Source of the DNA: Dysosmobacter segnis
GTDB taxonomy: Bacteria > Bacillota > Clostridia > Oscillospirales > Oscillospiraceae
Assembly (NCBI RefSeq): GCF_014297285.1
Contig: NZ_JACOQI010000008.1
Coordinates: forward strand, 62,001 to 126,000
DNA: 64,000 nucleotides
Reading direction: 5' to 3'
Part shown: piece after piece, positions 18,170 through 26,480 of the stretch
Layout: each line of letters starts with the position of its first letter
Position numbering within the stretch: position 1 is the first letter of the stretch
Notes under the pieces: generated by a model
The model's input: only the letters and a program-made list of their open reading frames with translations
Told to the model about the DNA's origin: nothing
Databases searched by the model: none
Made by a program: the position numbers and the translations under genes

Positions 18170-18493
18170 TTACAAGCCAAGACAATAGCCAAGACAAGAC
18201 AAATCCATCATAGCCTCCATCGCCATATCCTCTAACTGGCTTTTCATTGCATCTATGAAACTGTTCTCACCTTCTGCACGGTGCATGTCAATATCAAGCC
18301 ATGACTCCCAGAAAAACCACCTGTAGTTGTCTGGATCTTTGTATTCTGCAACAAAATCGATCAGATCCTGAATGTCCTTCTTCGGCTCTTCTGTTTTTGC
18401 TTTCTCTTTCAGCTTCTGAAACTGAATTATCGTTGCCTTCTGATTGCACGTGCCGTAGAAATAGAAAATCATCAGCTGTCTTGCATTAAACAT
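18170..18493 (-). CDS. Small hypothetical protein of mobile-element type
   Basis: A 107-residue product starting MFNARQLMIFYFYGTC. The start at 18493 is preferred because AAGGAGG lies eight bases before it; an in-frame ATG at 18517 lies upstream of that RBS. It is rich in charged and aromatic residues, with no membrane segment or known motif. It is followed upstream on the same strand by another broken small gene, suggesting both are leftovers of an integrated plasmid or conjugative element. I do not recognise its family. Confidence 0.5.
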   Translation of the reverse strand: MFNARQLMIFYFYGTCNQKATIIQFQKLKEKAKTEEPKKDIQDLIDFVAEYKDPDNYRWFFWESWLDIDMHRAEGENSFIDAMKSQLEDMAMEAMMDLSCLGYCLGL

Positions 18494-18715
18494 CTTTTTG
18501 TCCTCCTTATGATCCAAAAATAAACTTTAGGCACCACGGAATTGCGTTGCCTATGTATGTGAAAACCGCCCACCATAGCTGGCAGACGGTTCTCAAAATC
18601 GCATTGAATTGTACTTGTGTTAAGATTGAATGAAATCATTCACGCATGACCGTAGAATGTCTACTATCGTCAATGCTCTGACTGCCACAAACGGCAGTAA
18701 TCCAGTCCGTTTTCA

Positions 18716-19075
18716 TCATGCGTCCATAGCGATAAGTTCTTCTTCATCCTTTTGCTCCTTCCTTTGTTTTGGGTGATAATAGATGCCCTTTGCTTGATCC
18801 TCGGCACGTATGGCCTCCTTGGCTGCATCCATTTTTTCTTTCCGTGCCCGCTTATTTTTCCAGTAGTAAGTGGCCTGCCAGCCTGTTGACTTCCTGCGAA
18901 GATATGCCTCGTGCCGTTTCTCCCGAATTTTCTGCCGTTTCTCCATCAGCAGAATCTCCTCCGGCGTCGGCCCTTGCTCCGTGGCCGGTGCCTCGAACTT
19001 GCCAATGAAGTTGAAATAGAACTCAATGGTCTGCGGCGAATCAACGGAGCCTTTAATGTCACGCTCATTTGGTTT
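18716..19075 (-). pseudogene. 5'-truncated basic protein of mobile-element type
   Basis: The frame is open from 19075 to the stop at 18716, but no start with an RBS exists; the ATG at 18946 is internal. The product contains SPQTIEFYFNFIGKF, then a long Lys/Arg/Glu-rich helix (EKRQKIREKRHEAYLRRKST, WKNKRARKEKMDAAKEAI). Such highly charged small proteins are common in conjugative-element gene sets. The family is not recognised. Loss of the 5' end lies close to a TTTTCAAGGTACA motif like those at other element borders here. Confidence 0.45.
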
Positions 19076-19250
19076 TCAAGGTACATGGAGGGCGTGTGAC
19101 CCTCTCACCCCCCTACTACAACATTCAAGGCCCGAAAGCGAACTTATTTTTCGAAAAATTTGAAAAAATTTTTTATGGCCAAACAAAGGTGCAAAAAAAC
19201 AGGGTGTCAAGCTGCCACCCTGTTCAGCATGTCGAAAAAGTCCGGCGGCC
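19076..19250. other. Intergenic debris before nagB
   Basis: No gene is seen. It holds an A/T-rich tract and a minus-strand terminator (19193-19223). The nagB promoter begins immediately after. Confidence 0.6.
19193..19223 (-). terminator. Orphan minus-strand terminator
   Basis: 8-bp arms ACAGGGTG (19199-19206) and CACCCTGT (19216-19223); on the minus strand the stem is followed by a T-run. No minus-strand gene immediately upstream uses it, so it may belong to a deleted gene. Confidence 0.55.
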
Positions 19251-19279
19251 TTGAAAAGTTCCCCGTTCAGGTATATAAT
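19251..19279 (+). promoter_or_regulatory. Sigma-A promoter of nagB
   Basis: TTGAAA at 19251, a 17-base spacer, and a perfect TATAAT at 19274. It leaves a leader of about 110 bases before nagB that contains a GCTTCT/AGAAGC dyad. Confidence 0.75.
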
Positions 19280-19393
19280 AGAATTTAACCTATAAAAGTC
19301 GAGACCGCACGGCCCGTCTGCTTCTCTCTCGGAAGAAGCGGAACAGGAGATCCCATGCCGTGCCGCGGCAGCCGCCGCAGAAAGAGAGACGCT

Positions 19394-20185
19394 ATGCGTG
19401 TAGTGATTCAGGAGGATTACCGGAAGATGTGCAAGTGGGCGGCGGACTATATCGCCGCCAGGATCAAGGCGCACGGGGAGGACCGTCCCTTTGTCCTCGG
19501 CCTGCCCACCGGCTCTTCTCCCATCGGCGTTTATCAGGAGCTTGTCCGGCAGAACCGGGCGGGGGAGCTGTCCTTTGCCAACGTGGTCACGTTCAATATG
19601 GACGAGTATCTGGGCCTGCCCCAGGAGCATGACCAGAGCTACTGGTACTTCATGCACAACAACTTTTTCAACCATCTCACAGACATGAAGCCGGAAAACA
19701 TCAACATTCTCAACGGCATGACGGACGATCCGGAGGGAGAGTGCGCCCGCTATGAAGCAAAGATCGCCTCCTACGGCGGCATCGACCTCTTTCTGGGCGG
19801 CATCGGCGTGGACGGCCATATCGCGTTCAATGAGCCGTATACCAGCCTCGCCTCCCGCACCGGCGTGCGGGATCTCACAACGGATACCCGCATCGTAAAC
19901 AGCCGCTTCTTCGGCAACGATCCGGGAAAGGTCCCCGCTCAGGCCCTGTCTGTAGGCGTCGGCACGGTGACGGATTCCAAAGAGGTCTTGATCCTCATCA
20001 ACGGGCACAATAAGGCCCGGGCGCTGGCGGCGACGGTGGAGGGCGGCGTAAGCCAGAAGTGGACCTGCTCCACCCTTCAGATGCACAACGGCGCCATCAT
20101 CGCCTGCGACGAGGCGGCCTGCGGCGAGCTGACCGTGGATACCTACAAGTATTTTCTGGACATCGAAAAGAATCAGCGGCTTTGA
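19394..20185 (+). CDS. nagB: Glucosamine-6-phosphate deaminase
   Basis: It converts glucosamine-6-phosphate to fructose-6-phosphate and ammonia in the cytosol, the last step of amino-sugar catabolism. The 263-residue protein has the family's usual length. It shows the phosphate loop LGLPTGSSP (35-43), the catalytic Asp in FNMDEYLG (D70) and the active-site block GGIGVDGHIAFNEP (135-148) with Asp, His and Glu in place. Met 19394 is chosen because MRVVIQED is the canonical N-terminus; an in-frame ATG at 19355 would add 13 unlikely residues. The RBS is weak. It is monocistronic, with its own promoter and terminator, and lies far from the second deaminase at 44183. Confidence 0.95.
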   Translation: MRVVIQEDYRKMCKWAADYIAARIKAHGEDRPFVLGLPTGSSPIGVYQELVRQNRAGELSFANVVTFNMDEYLGLPQEHDQSYWYFMHNNFFNHLTDMKPENINILNGMTDDPEGECARYEAKIASYGGIDLFLGGIGVDGHIAFNEPYTSLASRTGVRDLTTDTRIVNSRFFGNDPGKVPAQALSVGVGTVTDSKEVLILINGHNKARALAATVEGGVSQKWTCSTLQMHNGAIIACDEAACGELTVDTYKYFLDIEKNQRL

Positions 20186-20220
20186 GGGCGGACCGTATCC
20201 GCCAGCCGCCGCTAAAAAAC

Positions 20221-20250
20221 AACGGCAGAGGACGTATGTCCTCTGCCGTT
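20221..20250 (+). terminator. nagB terminator
   Basis: A perfect 13-bp stem AACGGCAGAGGAC/GTCCTCTGCCGTT with a GTAT loop, 35 bases after the stop; a short T-rich tail (TCTTGT) follows. Confidence 0.75.
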
Positions 20251-20319
20251 TCTTGTATAAAGAAAACCACCGGCAATGCCGGTGGTTCCAAAAAGCTTTA
20301 GCTATGCATAGAAAAAATA

Positions 20320-20377
20320 TCCTCCTTTGATAAAATGAAGATGGTCTGCCAACCAAGAACAAAAAATCAAAGGAGGA
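20320..20377 (+). promoter_or_regulatory. RBS-sequestering stem in the IS200 tnpA leader
   Basis: TCCTCCTTTGAT (20320-20331) is perfectly complementary to ATCAAAGGAGGA (20366-20377), which contains the Shine-Dalgarno AGGAGG of tnpA (ATG at 20389). In mRNA the 12-bp stem would bury the RBS. A comparable 5'-UTR stem is known to keep IS200 transposase translation low. Confidence 0.75.
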
Positions 20378-20388
20378 ATCAAGTCCAA

Positions 20389-20423
20389 ATGAAACTTGAT
20401 GTCAGTAGTTTAGCACACACGAA
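20389..20423 (+). pseudogene. tnpA: IS200 TnpA, 5' fragment (interrupted)
   Basis: ATG 20389 opens MKLDVSSLAHTK, the characteristic N-terminus of the Y1 transposase. The frame is cut after the AA at 20422-20423 by the left end of the integrated element; past that point it reads into element DNA and stops soon. Joined to 27032 it continues in frame as WECKYHIVFAPKYRR. Confidence 0.85.
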
Positions 20424-20439
20424 AGTACAGTTTACAAGG
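20422..20439 (+). repeat. attL of the integrated mobilizable element
   Basis: Target dinucleotide AA (20422-20423), then the element's left end AGTA and the 12-base arm CAGTTTACAAGG (20428-20439), which is exactly inverted at the right end (27014-27025). Confidence 0.8.
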
Positions 20440-20456
20440 GACTACACAGGGTAGGT

Positions 20457-20486
20457 ATCTGACGGGAGGTGTACCGCCCGTCAGAT
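20457..20486. terminator. Hairpin at the left border of the element
   Basis: 10-bp arms ATCTGACGGG/CCCGTCAGAT overlap the recombinase stop codon. On the plus strand TTTTCC follows, so it could block transcription entering from tnpA/nagB. Confidence 0.55.
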
Positions 20487-21992
20487 TTTCCATGTGATAT
20501 TCAAACTATCGCTTGTGGCGGCTATGGTGGTAATCATCAAATCCACCACACGCCGCTTGTCGTCAAAGGATACATTCTCCCAAGTGTCGAGGTAGCCGGA
20601 AATCTGGTTGACCTGTTCCGGGCTAATGGCTTCCACCGTCAGCTCCGCTATCCTCGCCAGAAGTTCCTGCTTGCGTCCGTCCAGTTCCGCTATCTTCACA
20701 TTCACATAGGAGAGCAGGACATTGTTTGCACCCGTCAGACTGTCCACCAGCTTTTCAATCTCGCTATCCACATGAGCAAGCTCCACTTGCAGGGCGGCAA
20801 TTTTAGGGTTTGCCTTTGCCGCTTTCTTTCTGCCTGTCAGCGTCTTGTAGCTTGCCAGTTTCTTTACCATCTGCTGATAAACAACCGCTTCCAGTTCCGA
20901 AGTAATGATTTTCCCGCACCCCGGACAACTCTTGTTATCCAGCCGTTTCGTACAGCGAAGGTATTGCTTGCCTGAGGGATTGAAGATACTCATAAGGGCA
21001 TACCCGCAGTTTCCGCATTTGATTTTTCCCGCCAGCCATGTATGGGTAGCTTTTCGGGCAGACTGGATTTTCATGTTGTTCATCAGCTTCTTGCGGCAGG
21101 TCAGCCAGATGTCAGAGGGGACAATGCCCTCATGGGGAGCCAGCACCAGCATTTGGTCTTTCAAGTCGTTCTTTTTGCTGGGCTTCACATCCCGCCCTTG
21201 ATACAGATAGCAGCCATTCATGCCGGTAAAATCGGCAGCGTCATTGACAATGACCGTCCCTTGACTTTTGAAAAACTCGTACACATCAAGGTCTGCCTGC
21301 ACATAGACGGGATTGCGTAACATCTGCGCCAGCGTGGGGCGTATTAGTTCCTTGCCGTTGAATAAAATTCCCTGTTCGGCAAAGTACCGGGTAATGTCCC
21401 CGTAGGAGGTTGTGGGCTGGGCGTACATCTCGAACATCAGCCGGATATTTGCCGCTTCATCTGGATTTACCACCAGCTTCTTTGTGTTGATACCGTCCAT
21501 CTTGATCGGCTCTGTATGAAAGCCGTAAGGGGCTTTCCCACCCATCTTGAAGCCTCGCTGGCTGCGGGAATAATAAGCGTCCGTCACCCGCTTCTGTATC
21601 GTTTCCCGTTCAAGCTGGGCGAACACGATACAGATATTCAGCATCGCCCGCCCCATCGGGGTGGAGGTGTCAAACTTCTCCGTAGAGGACACAAACTCCA
21701 CTTCGTACTTTTGGAAGAAGTCCATCATCTTCGCAAAGTCGAGAATGGAACGGCTGATGCGGTCGAGCTTGTAAACCACCACTTTCCGCACAAGGCCGCT
21801 TTCAATATCCCGCATAAGCTGTTGGAATTGTGGACGCTCCGTATTTTTCCCGGAATACCCTTTGTCCTTGTACTCTTTGCAGTTCCCGCCTTTCAATTCG
21901 TATTTGCAAAACTCAATCTGGCTTTCAATGGAAATGCTGTCCTTTTTGTCCACCGATTGTCTTGCATAGATTGCGTCTATTCGATTGTTCAT
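20481..21992 (-). CDS. Large serine recombinase (integrase/excisionase)
   Basis: The 503-residue recombinase should excise and integrate the element through a 2-bp staggered break. The resolvase domain occupies about residues 4-150, with the catalytic serine in YARQS (S13) and the conserved DRISR and FAQLERE motifs. A Recombinase domain follows (YGFHTEP…), then a zinc beta-ribbon (CGNCGYALM…RCTKRLDNKSCPGC, about 310-350). A C-terminal coiled coil (LQVELAHVDSEIEKLVDSL) ends it. AAAAGGAGCGACAAT precedes ATG 21992. It is shorter than TnpX of Tn4451 (about 700 residues). It lies at the left end and reads towards its own att site, the usual layout. Confidence 0.93.
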   Translation of the reverse strand: MNNRIDAIYARQSVDKKDSISIESQIEFCKYELKGGNCKEYKDKGYSGKNTERPQFQQLMRDIESGLVRKVVVYKLDRISRSILDFAKMMDFFQKYEVEFVSSTEKFDTSTPMGRAMLNICIVFAQLERETIQKRVTDAYYSRSQRGFKMGGKAPYGFHTEPIKMDGINTKKLVVNPDEAANIRLMFEMYAQPTTSYGDITRYFAEQGILFNGKELIRPTLAQMLRNPVYVQADLDVYEFFKSQGTVIVNDAADFTGMNGCYLYQGRDVKPSKKNDLKDQMLVLAPHEGIVPSDIWLTCRKKLMNNMKIQSARKATHTWLAGKIKCGNCGYALMSIFNPSGKQYLRCTKRLDNKSCPGCGKIITSELEAVVYQQMVKKLASYKTLTGRKKAAKANPKIAALQVELAHVDSEIEKLVDSLTGANNVLLSYVNVKIAELDGRKQELLARIAELTVEAISPEQVNQISGYLDTWENVSFDDKRRVVDLMITTIAATSDSLNITWKI

Positions 21993-22086
21993 ATTGTCGC
22001 TCCTTTTCTTAAAAAAGAAACGGAGCTGCTGACAGTTTTATTATACCGCCAGTAGCCCCGCAAATCAACGATGGCTTCGGAAAACC

Positions 22087-22278
22087 TTATGCCCCGGCTT
22101 CCTCACTCTGCCGTTTGTCGGCATACTTGCGGAACACCTCGTAAAGCTGCTGTTCCAGCTCCCGGCGTTTTGCCGCTTCCTGCTCCGGCGTGAACACCGG
22201 GGAGAGATTTTCCAGCGTGATTTCCTTTCCCTGAAAAGTCACGACTTCGGTTTCTTTCTTGTATCTGATATGCTCCAT
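22087..22278 (-). CDS. Small acidic element-encoded protein
   Basis: A 63-residue product starting MEHIRYKKETEVVTFQGKEI, with a charged C-terminal helix (EQEAAKRRELEQQLYEVFRKY). ATG 22278 is chosen because CGGAGGT ends four bases before it; an ATG at 22302 would put that RBS inside the gene. It lies between recombinase and relaxase on the same strand, as do small accessory genes in Tn4451-like elements. It has no motif that defines a function and could be an excision or mobilization accessory factor. Confidence 0.65.
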   Translation of the reverse strand: MEHIRYKKETEVVTFQGKEITLENLSPVFTPEQEAAKRRELEQQLYEVFRKYADKRQSEEAGA

Positions 22279-22348
22279 AGTACCTCCGTATTTAATTTTC
22301 AAAGTGCAGTGCCGCCATGCTGCGGCGTGAAATGTTTTCTGTCATCGA

Positions 22349-23290
22349 TCACCGTTCCCTTGTGTGCCGCTGCTGCCGTTTCAGTTCTGCCAGCACCTCC
22401 GGCGGGATACGGTCTACCAGCCGCTGAATGTCTTTCAGCTCGCTTTCCAGCTTTGTCCGTTCCATCGTATCTTTCATCTTGCCTTTTTCACTGGCTTTTG
22501 CTCTGGCTTCCAACTGTTCATTTTCTGCTAAAAGGTCGTTTATTGTGACCTTGTATTTTTTGAGCTGACCGGAGAAATTCTCCATCTGCGGAAACCACTT
22601 TTTCAGCAGGGAGAGGGCTTCCTCTTTCTTCTTTCCGGCGTTGAACGGGGTAATATCGCCCAGCGTGGCTTCAATGGCTCTTGCCTGTTTGGAGAGATTG
22701 ACCGCCTGCTTGAACAGACGGGTGGGGATATGCTTCCTGCCTGTCTTGCTGGCACTTTCTCCACGCTCCAAGTCGGGATATTTCTCCACCATATAGGCGT
22801 GAAAATCGTCCTGCCATTTTGTGAGGTTGGCTCTGTTCCCAATAATCTCCTTTGCACACAGGCGGTTGTCCTCTGTCAGCGGGACAAAGACCAAATGCAG
22901 GTGGGGCGTTTTCTCGTCCATGTGTACCACCGCCGACACGATATTTTCTTTCCCTACCCGCCTGATTAAGAAATCAGCCGCCCTCTGGAAAAATTCCTGT
23001 ATTTCCTTTGGGGACTTCTTCTTGAAAAACTCCGGGCTGGCGGTAATCAGCGTATCCACAAACCGGGTACTGTCCTTACGGGTACGGCAGCCAGCTTGTT
23101 CAATGCGGCTTTTAATGAAGTGGTAGTACCTGCCCTCTGGCTTAACGATATGGAAGTTGTACTTGCTCCGGCTGGTGTCAATGTCGGGATTGCTGGCGTA
23201 CTGTTCCTTTTGCCGTTCGTGATGGGCTTCCAGCGGTCTTGCCGGATTGCCTTTGTGTTTTTCAAATCGCAAAATTGCGTGTTGTGCCAT
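22349..23290 (-). CDS. MobV-family relaxase (Pre/Mob, TnpZ-like)
   Basis: A relaxase that would nick oriT and pilot the strand during mobilization. The 313-residue protein starts with the typical MAQHAILRFEKHKGNPARPL and contains the MobV histidine motif HMDEKTPHLHLVFVPL near residue 130. A C-terminal coiled coil (LLAENEQLEARAKASEKGKM) follows. The start is supported by AAGGAG four bases upstream. MobV proteins are carried by small mobilizable plasmids and by Tn4451-type transposons (tnpZ). The absence of other transfer genes means dependence on a helper. A hairpin-rich region directly upstream is the natural place for oriT. Confidence 0.9.
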   Translation of the reverse strand: MAQHAILRFEKHKGNPARPLEAHHERQKEQYASNPDIDTSRSKYNFHIVKPEGRYYHFIKSRIEQAGCRTRKDSTRFVDTLITASPEFFKKKSPKEIQEFFQRAADFLIRRVGKENIVSAVVHMDEKTPHLHLVFVPLTEDNRLCAKEIIGNRANLTKWQDDFHAYMVEKYPDLERGESASKTGRKHIPTRLFKQAVNLSKQARAIEATLGDITPFNAGKKKEEALSLLKKWFPQMENFSGQLKKYKVTINDLLAENEQLEARAKASEKGKMKDTMERTKLESELKDIQRLVDRIPPEVLAELKRQQRHTRER

Positions 23291-23304
23291 GAAACTCCTT
23301 TCCC

Positions 23305-23375
23305 CATTCCATTCCTTTCCGGGACTTTTCCACAGGAAAATCCCGCAGAAAATATCTCAGATAGGAAGGGAATGG
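23305..23375. other. Candidate oriT upstream of the relaxase gene
   Basis: Nested inverted repeats lie just upstream of mob. The inner pair CGGGACTTTTCC/GGAAAATCCCG spans 23320-23344. An outer imperfect pair (CCATTCCTTTCC-like, 23305-23320) matches GGAAGGGAATGG (23364-23375). MobV relaxases nick close upstream of their own gene. The nick position cannot be assigned. Confidence 0.45.
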
Positions 23376-23473
23376 ATAGAATATAAATCAATATTTTTAT
23401 CTCTGTATTTCTATATACCGTCCGGTTTTCGTACTTCAAGAGGATTGATTATCGTACTTGTGGAGTGCGGTTT

Positions 23474-23869
23474 TCAGTCCTCCGGTGTTCCATAACCGGA
23501 TTTCTTGAAGTCGGTGTTTGGAACCGCTTCGTAGGATTTTGGGTAAATACGGTTGGGTTTTCCACAGCCCTGCTTCTGGATCTCCACCAGTCCGGCATAT
23601 TGCAGTTCCCGCAGGGTGTTCACCGCCTTTTGCCGCCCACAGTGAAGCAGGGCAACAACCTCGCAGATTGGGTAATACAGGAAAATCCGCCCGTACTCGT
23701 CCGCCCAGCCGTTCTTCCGGGATAACTCCGTCCGGCGCAGGATAAAGGCATACAGTACCTTTGCTTCGTTGGACAGGGGTGTGAATGTGGGGGCTTCAAA
23801 AAGGAAATTGGGAAGCCGGGTAAAGCTGACCGCCTTTTCCGGCTGATGGATATAAATGGTGTTTGTCAT
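23474..23869 (-). CDS. RepA_N-type replication initiator
   Basis: The 131-residue protein has the RepA N-terminal domain signature: FTRLPNFLFEAPTFTPLSNE, AKVLYAFILRRTELSRKNGW and YPICEVVALLHCGRQKAVNT, a winged helix. Full plasmid initiators of this group are longer; only the N-terminal module is present, as in many integrated elements. It may allow brief autonomous replication of the excised circle, or act as a regulator. The RBS before ATG 23869 is poor. It is transcribed with mob and the recombinase on the minus strand. Confidence 0.8.
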   Translation of the reverse strand: MTNTIYIHQPEKAVSFTRLPNFLFEAPTFTPLSNEAKVLYAFILRRTELSRKNGWADEYGRIFLYYPICEVVALLHCGRQKAVNTLRELQYAGLVEIQKQGCGKPNRIYPKSYEAVPNTDFKKSGYGTPED

Positions 23870-23980
23870 ATCGTGTTTTGTGGACGGTTAGAAGCCTGTT
23901 TCCGGGGGCAGACGGTAGTTTCTATTGCCTGCCCCTGTTCTGTGCTTGCAAAGCCTTGTAAATCAAGGACTTTTCAGCCC

Positions 23981-24394
23981 CTAACTGTCCACACAAGACC
24001 TCCTTTTCCGTTCACTTTCTGTTTTCTGCCGTCTGTGAACTCTGGCGGCACAGTCGGGACAGTATTTCGCCCGGTTGGACTTTGGGACGAACTCTCTGCC
24101 GCAGACCGCACAGCGTTTTAGCTCCTTATCCCGGAAAATCTCTGCTTCCAGCGTTCCGATTTGTGGCAAGACCGACCAGCGGAACCACTTACAGCAGACC
24201 GAGAAAGAAATGGTCTGGGGGCAGGTGTGGGTGTCCCCATCGTCAAGGAGCATACAGTTCCCGTCCTCATAACAGCAGCACTCCCGGCGGAGCAGGGCGT
24301 TTGCCTGTTTCCTCTGTGCCGGTGTCATGCGGTAAAGGGAACCGTCCTGCCTGCACTCTATGGGCGGCAGTCGTTTATATGGGTTCTCTCTCAT
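23981..24394 (-). CDS. Cysteine-rich zinc-ribbon protein of the element
   Basis: A 137-residue product, MRENPYKRLPPIECRQDGSL…, with two cysteine clusters: CCCYEDGNCMLLDDGDTHTC in the middle and a C-terminal zinc ribbon CAVCGREFVPKSNRAKYCPD. The ribbon resembles those that bind DNA or RNA. ATG 24394 is preferred because GGAGGG lies five bases upstream; an ATG at 24448 would place that RBS inside the gene. It is the first gene of the minus-strand block. A role in replication or mobilization is only inferred from position. Confidence 0.7.
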   Translation of the reverse strand: MRENPYKRLPPIECRQDGSLYRMTPAQRKQANALLRRECCCYEDGNCMLLDDGDTHTCPQTISFSVCCKWFRWSVLPQIGTLEAEIFRDKELKRCAVCGREFVPKSNRAKYCPDCAARVHRRQKTESERKRRSCVDS

Positions 24395-24703
24395 GTGTTC
24401 CCTCCATTTTTCCTTTGCCGTTCTCCCCGAAAAGGCTTCCTGCCCCATTCCTGCGGCGTGTTTCTCCTTTGGTACGCAAATGCGCTACTTCTCCAGGAGA
24501 GGTATTCCTTTTCGAACGGTCATTCTGTTTTCAAGGTGCAGCTCATCGATGAACTACCCTAAGTCTACACCTAAAAGACCGCCCGCCCCGTATATCCATA
24601 AGGTCGGAAATCAGCCCGGAAAACTCTCTATTTCCACGCTCTCGGAATTGTGGTAGAATGAAAATGGTCATACAACAATCTCAAAATGACAGGAGTGAAA
24701 ATT

Positions 24704-24874
24704 ATGAATACTAAAATCAAAAGAGCGATTATCTCTGTAATTGTTTTTGTTGTCATTTATTTTCTGGCAGGCTTCATAATTAGGTGGAGCAATTATGACA
24801 TGTATTTGGAGGCTCTTAAGGTATTAACTGCTGTTATCGGGGCTGGTTGCTATTGGGTAGGAAGCAACGAATAA
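24704..24874 (+). CDS. Small single-pass membrane protein
   Basis: A 56-residue product with one long hydrophobic helix (AIISVIVFVVIYFLAGFII) and a second, weaker hydrophobic segment near the C-terminus. ATG 24704 has AGGAG eight bases upstream; an ATG at 24686 precedes that RBS. It lies just upstream of the XRE regulator in the divergent plus-strand block. The function is unknown; toxin-like or membrane-adaptor roles are possible. Confidence 0.6.
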   Translation: MNTKIKRAIISVIVFVVIYFLAGFIIRWSNYDMYLEALKVLTAVIGAGCYWVGSNE

Positions 24875-24908
24875 CAGGAATTATATCGGGCAGACAAGGA
24901 GGGAGAGA

Positions 24909-25709
24909 ATGGAACTATCCATACAAGAACGATTGAAAGACCTGCGTGTGGAGCGTGGGCTGACGCTGGAACAGCTTGCAGAGCAAACACATCTCTCCAA
25001 GTCTGCGCTGGGCAGTTATGAGGGGGATAATTTCAAGGACATCAGCCATTATGCCCTTATTGAGTTGGCAAAGTTTTATGAAGTGACTGTTGATTATCTG
25101 CTGGGGCGTTCTCAAACAAAAAATCACCCAAACGCCGATCTTGCAGACCTGCGTTTGAGTGATGATATGATTGAACTCTTGAAAAGCGGGCTGGTGGATA
25201 ATTCCCTCTTGTGTGAACTGGCGGTACACCCGGATTTCCCCCGGCTGATGGCTGACCTCGAAATCTATGTAAACGGTATCGCTGGCAAACAGGTGCAGAG
25301 TGCAAATGCCATTATAGACGCTGTGAGCGCGACCATTATGAAGCAGCACAATCCCGGCTTGACCGACCCGCAGTTAAGACAGCTTATCGCCGCCCACATT
25401 GATGACGACAGCTTTTGCCGCTATGTGATACAGCAGGACATAAACAAGATAGCTCTTGACCTGCGGGAAGCACATAAGGACGATTTTTTCAGCGTCCCGG
25501 AGGACAACCCGCTGGAAGATTTTTTACAGACCGCAGACGAAGTCGCCAGCGAGGACGGCGACCCAGAACAAGCGTCTTTGGCGTTTATCTGTAAGCGGCT
25601 CAAGCTGAATTTGAAAAAGCTGTCCGAGGAAGAAAAGAAGTGGCTGAAAAAGATTGCACAGAAGTCTGACTTGCTGAAAAATCCGAACCCGCAGCGGGGG
25701 AGGAAATAA
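24909..25709 (+). CDS. XRE-family transcriptional regulator of the element
   Basis: The N-terminal 65 residues form a Cro/CI helix-turn-helix (IQERLKDLRVERGLTLEQLA, then HLSKSALGSYE…VTVDYLLGRS). The C-terminal ~200 residues are helical and acidic with no recognisable enzyme motif, ending in a Lys-rich tail. The RBS GGAGGGAGAG is strong. It is well placed to control the divergent mobility genes or the downstream cargo gene. Fused C-terminal domains of this size in XRE proteins often sense partners or small molecules, but the ligand cannot be inferred. Confidence 0.85.
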   Translation: MELSIQERLKDLRVERGLTLEQLAEQTHLSKSALGSYEGDNFKDISHYALIELAKFYEVTVDYLLGRSQTKNHPNADLADLRLSDDMIELLKSGLVDNSLLCELAVHPDFPRLMADLEIYVNGIAGKQVQSANAIIDAVSATIMKQHNPGLTDPQLRQLIAAHIDDDSFCRYVIQQDINKIALDLREAHKDDFFSVPEDNPLEDFLQTADEVASEDGDPEQASLAFICKRLKLNLKKLSEEEKKWLKKIAQKSDLLKNPNPQRGRK

Positions 25710-25736
25710 AAGAAATATATTACGGAGGAAATACAG

Positions 25737-26480
25737 ATGAGATTTTGGGGCAAAGACAGAAAACAGGATAACAGAAAAAATATTTGGATTGAGCATCTCA
25801 ATATTGATACAGGAAATTGGTTTCAAGTGTTTTCAGCTTGCTTAGGTAAAATGATAGCAATACAGACTGCTTGTAGTGAGCAGGTGGTAAAGGGGCAGGA
25901 CTGGAATGTTGATTTTTCAGAGGGCGTAATACTTTTTGGAAATCAAAAGTATCCGCTTCAATTCATCGGAAGCGAAGCAACATCAAGTAACACATGGCTG
26001 TGGGGGTGGGAAAATATCAATGGATTTTCCGAGAAAATTATTCAGGTAGCCACACACGCAAAAGTAGTGGGGGAACGCTGGAATTTAGAGCCACTAACGA
26101 CAGCAGAATTTACATTGGACGATACATTCAACGGGCATAACCTGTCTATCGTAACTTGCGGCTTAGTTGATAAGTATTGTTATTACAGAGGTCCACATTC
26201 TGGTGGAGCAATTTTTGTTGCATTTTCAGGTGTTCCTGATAGTGTGTTTGCCTCCGTCGATGTTCAAAAATTCGTATCTATAACGACGCAATGTATTCAA
26301 CAATTTCATATTGATCACAAAATTTTTGTGGAGGGATTTCTCTCGTGGAACAATACGAAATGTGAATGGGACAATCAAACATTACTCGCTCATTTTCAGC
26401 AAGATTTGAAAATTGAGTTTGAACAAGTAAATGATTTTTGGCGTATTTGCGCTATGAATACCATTTTATCTGGAAAATAG
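25737..26480 (+). CDS. Cargo gene of unknown function (DUF6882-like)
   Basis: A 247-residue soluble protein, AT-rich compared with the rest of the element. The motif FIGSEATSSNTWLWGWENIN near residue 80 resembles the DUF6882 hallmark (GS…TWLWAW.N), which is my tentative assignment. No signal peptide or membrane segment is seen. It starts with a good RBS (ACGGAGGAAATACAG) 28 bases after the regulator gene, so the two are co-transcribed. As the only non-mobility gene it is the candidate passenger function. Its activity is not known to me. Confidence 0.7.
   Translation: MRFWGKDRKQDNRKNIWIEHLNIDTGNWFQVFSACLGKMIAIQTACSEQVVKGQDWNVDFSEGVILFGNQKYPLQFIGSEATSSNTWLWGWENINGFSEKIIQVATHAKVVGERWNLEPLTTAEFTLDDTFNGHNLSIVTCGLVDKYCYYRGPHSGGAIFVAFSGVPDSVFASVDVQKFVSITTQCIQQFHIDHKIFVEGFLSWNNTKCEWDNQTLLAHFQQDLKIEFEQVNDFWRICAMNTILSGK

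Noticed and set aside
23047..23439. 130-residue minus-strand frame over the start of the relaxase gene
   Set aside because: It overlaps the MobV N-terminus in another frame and the hairpin-rich putative oriT; there is no coding evidence.
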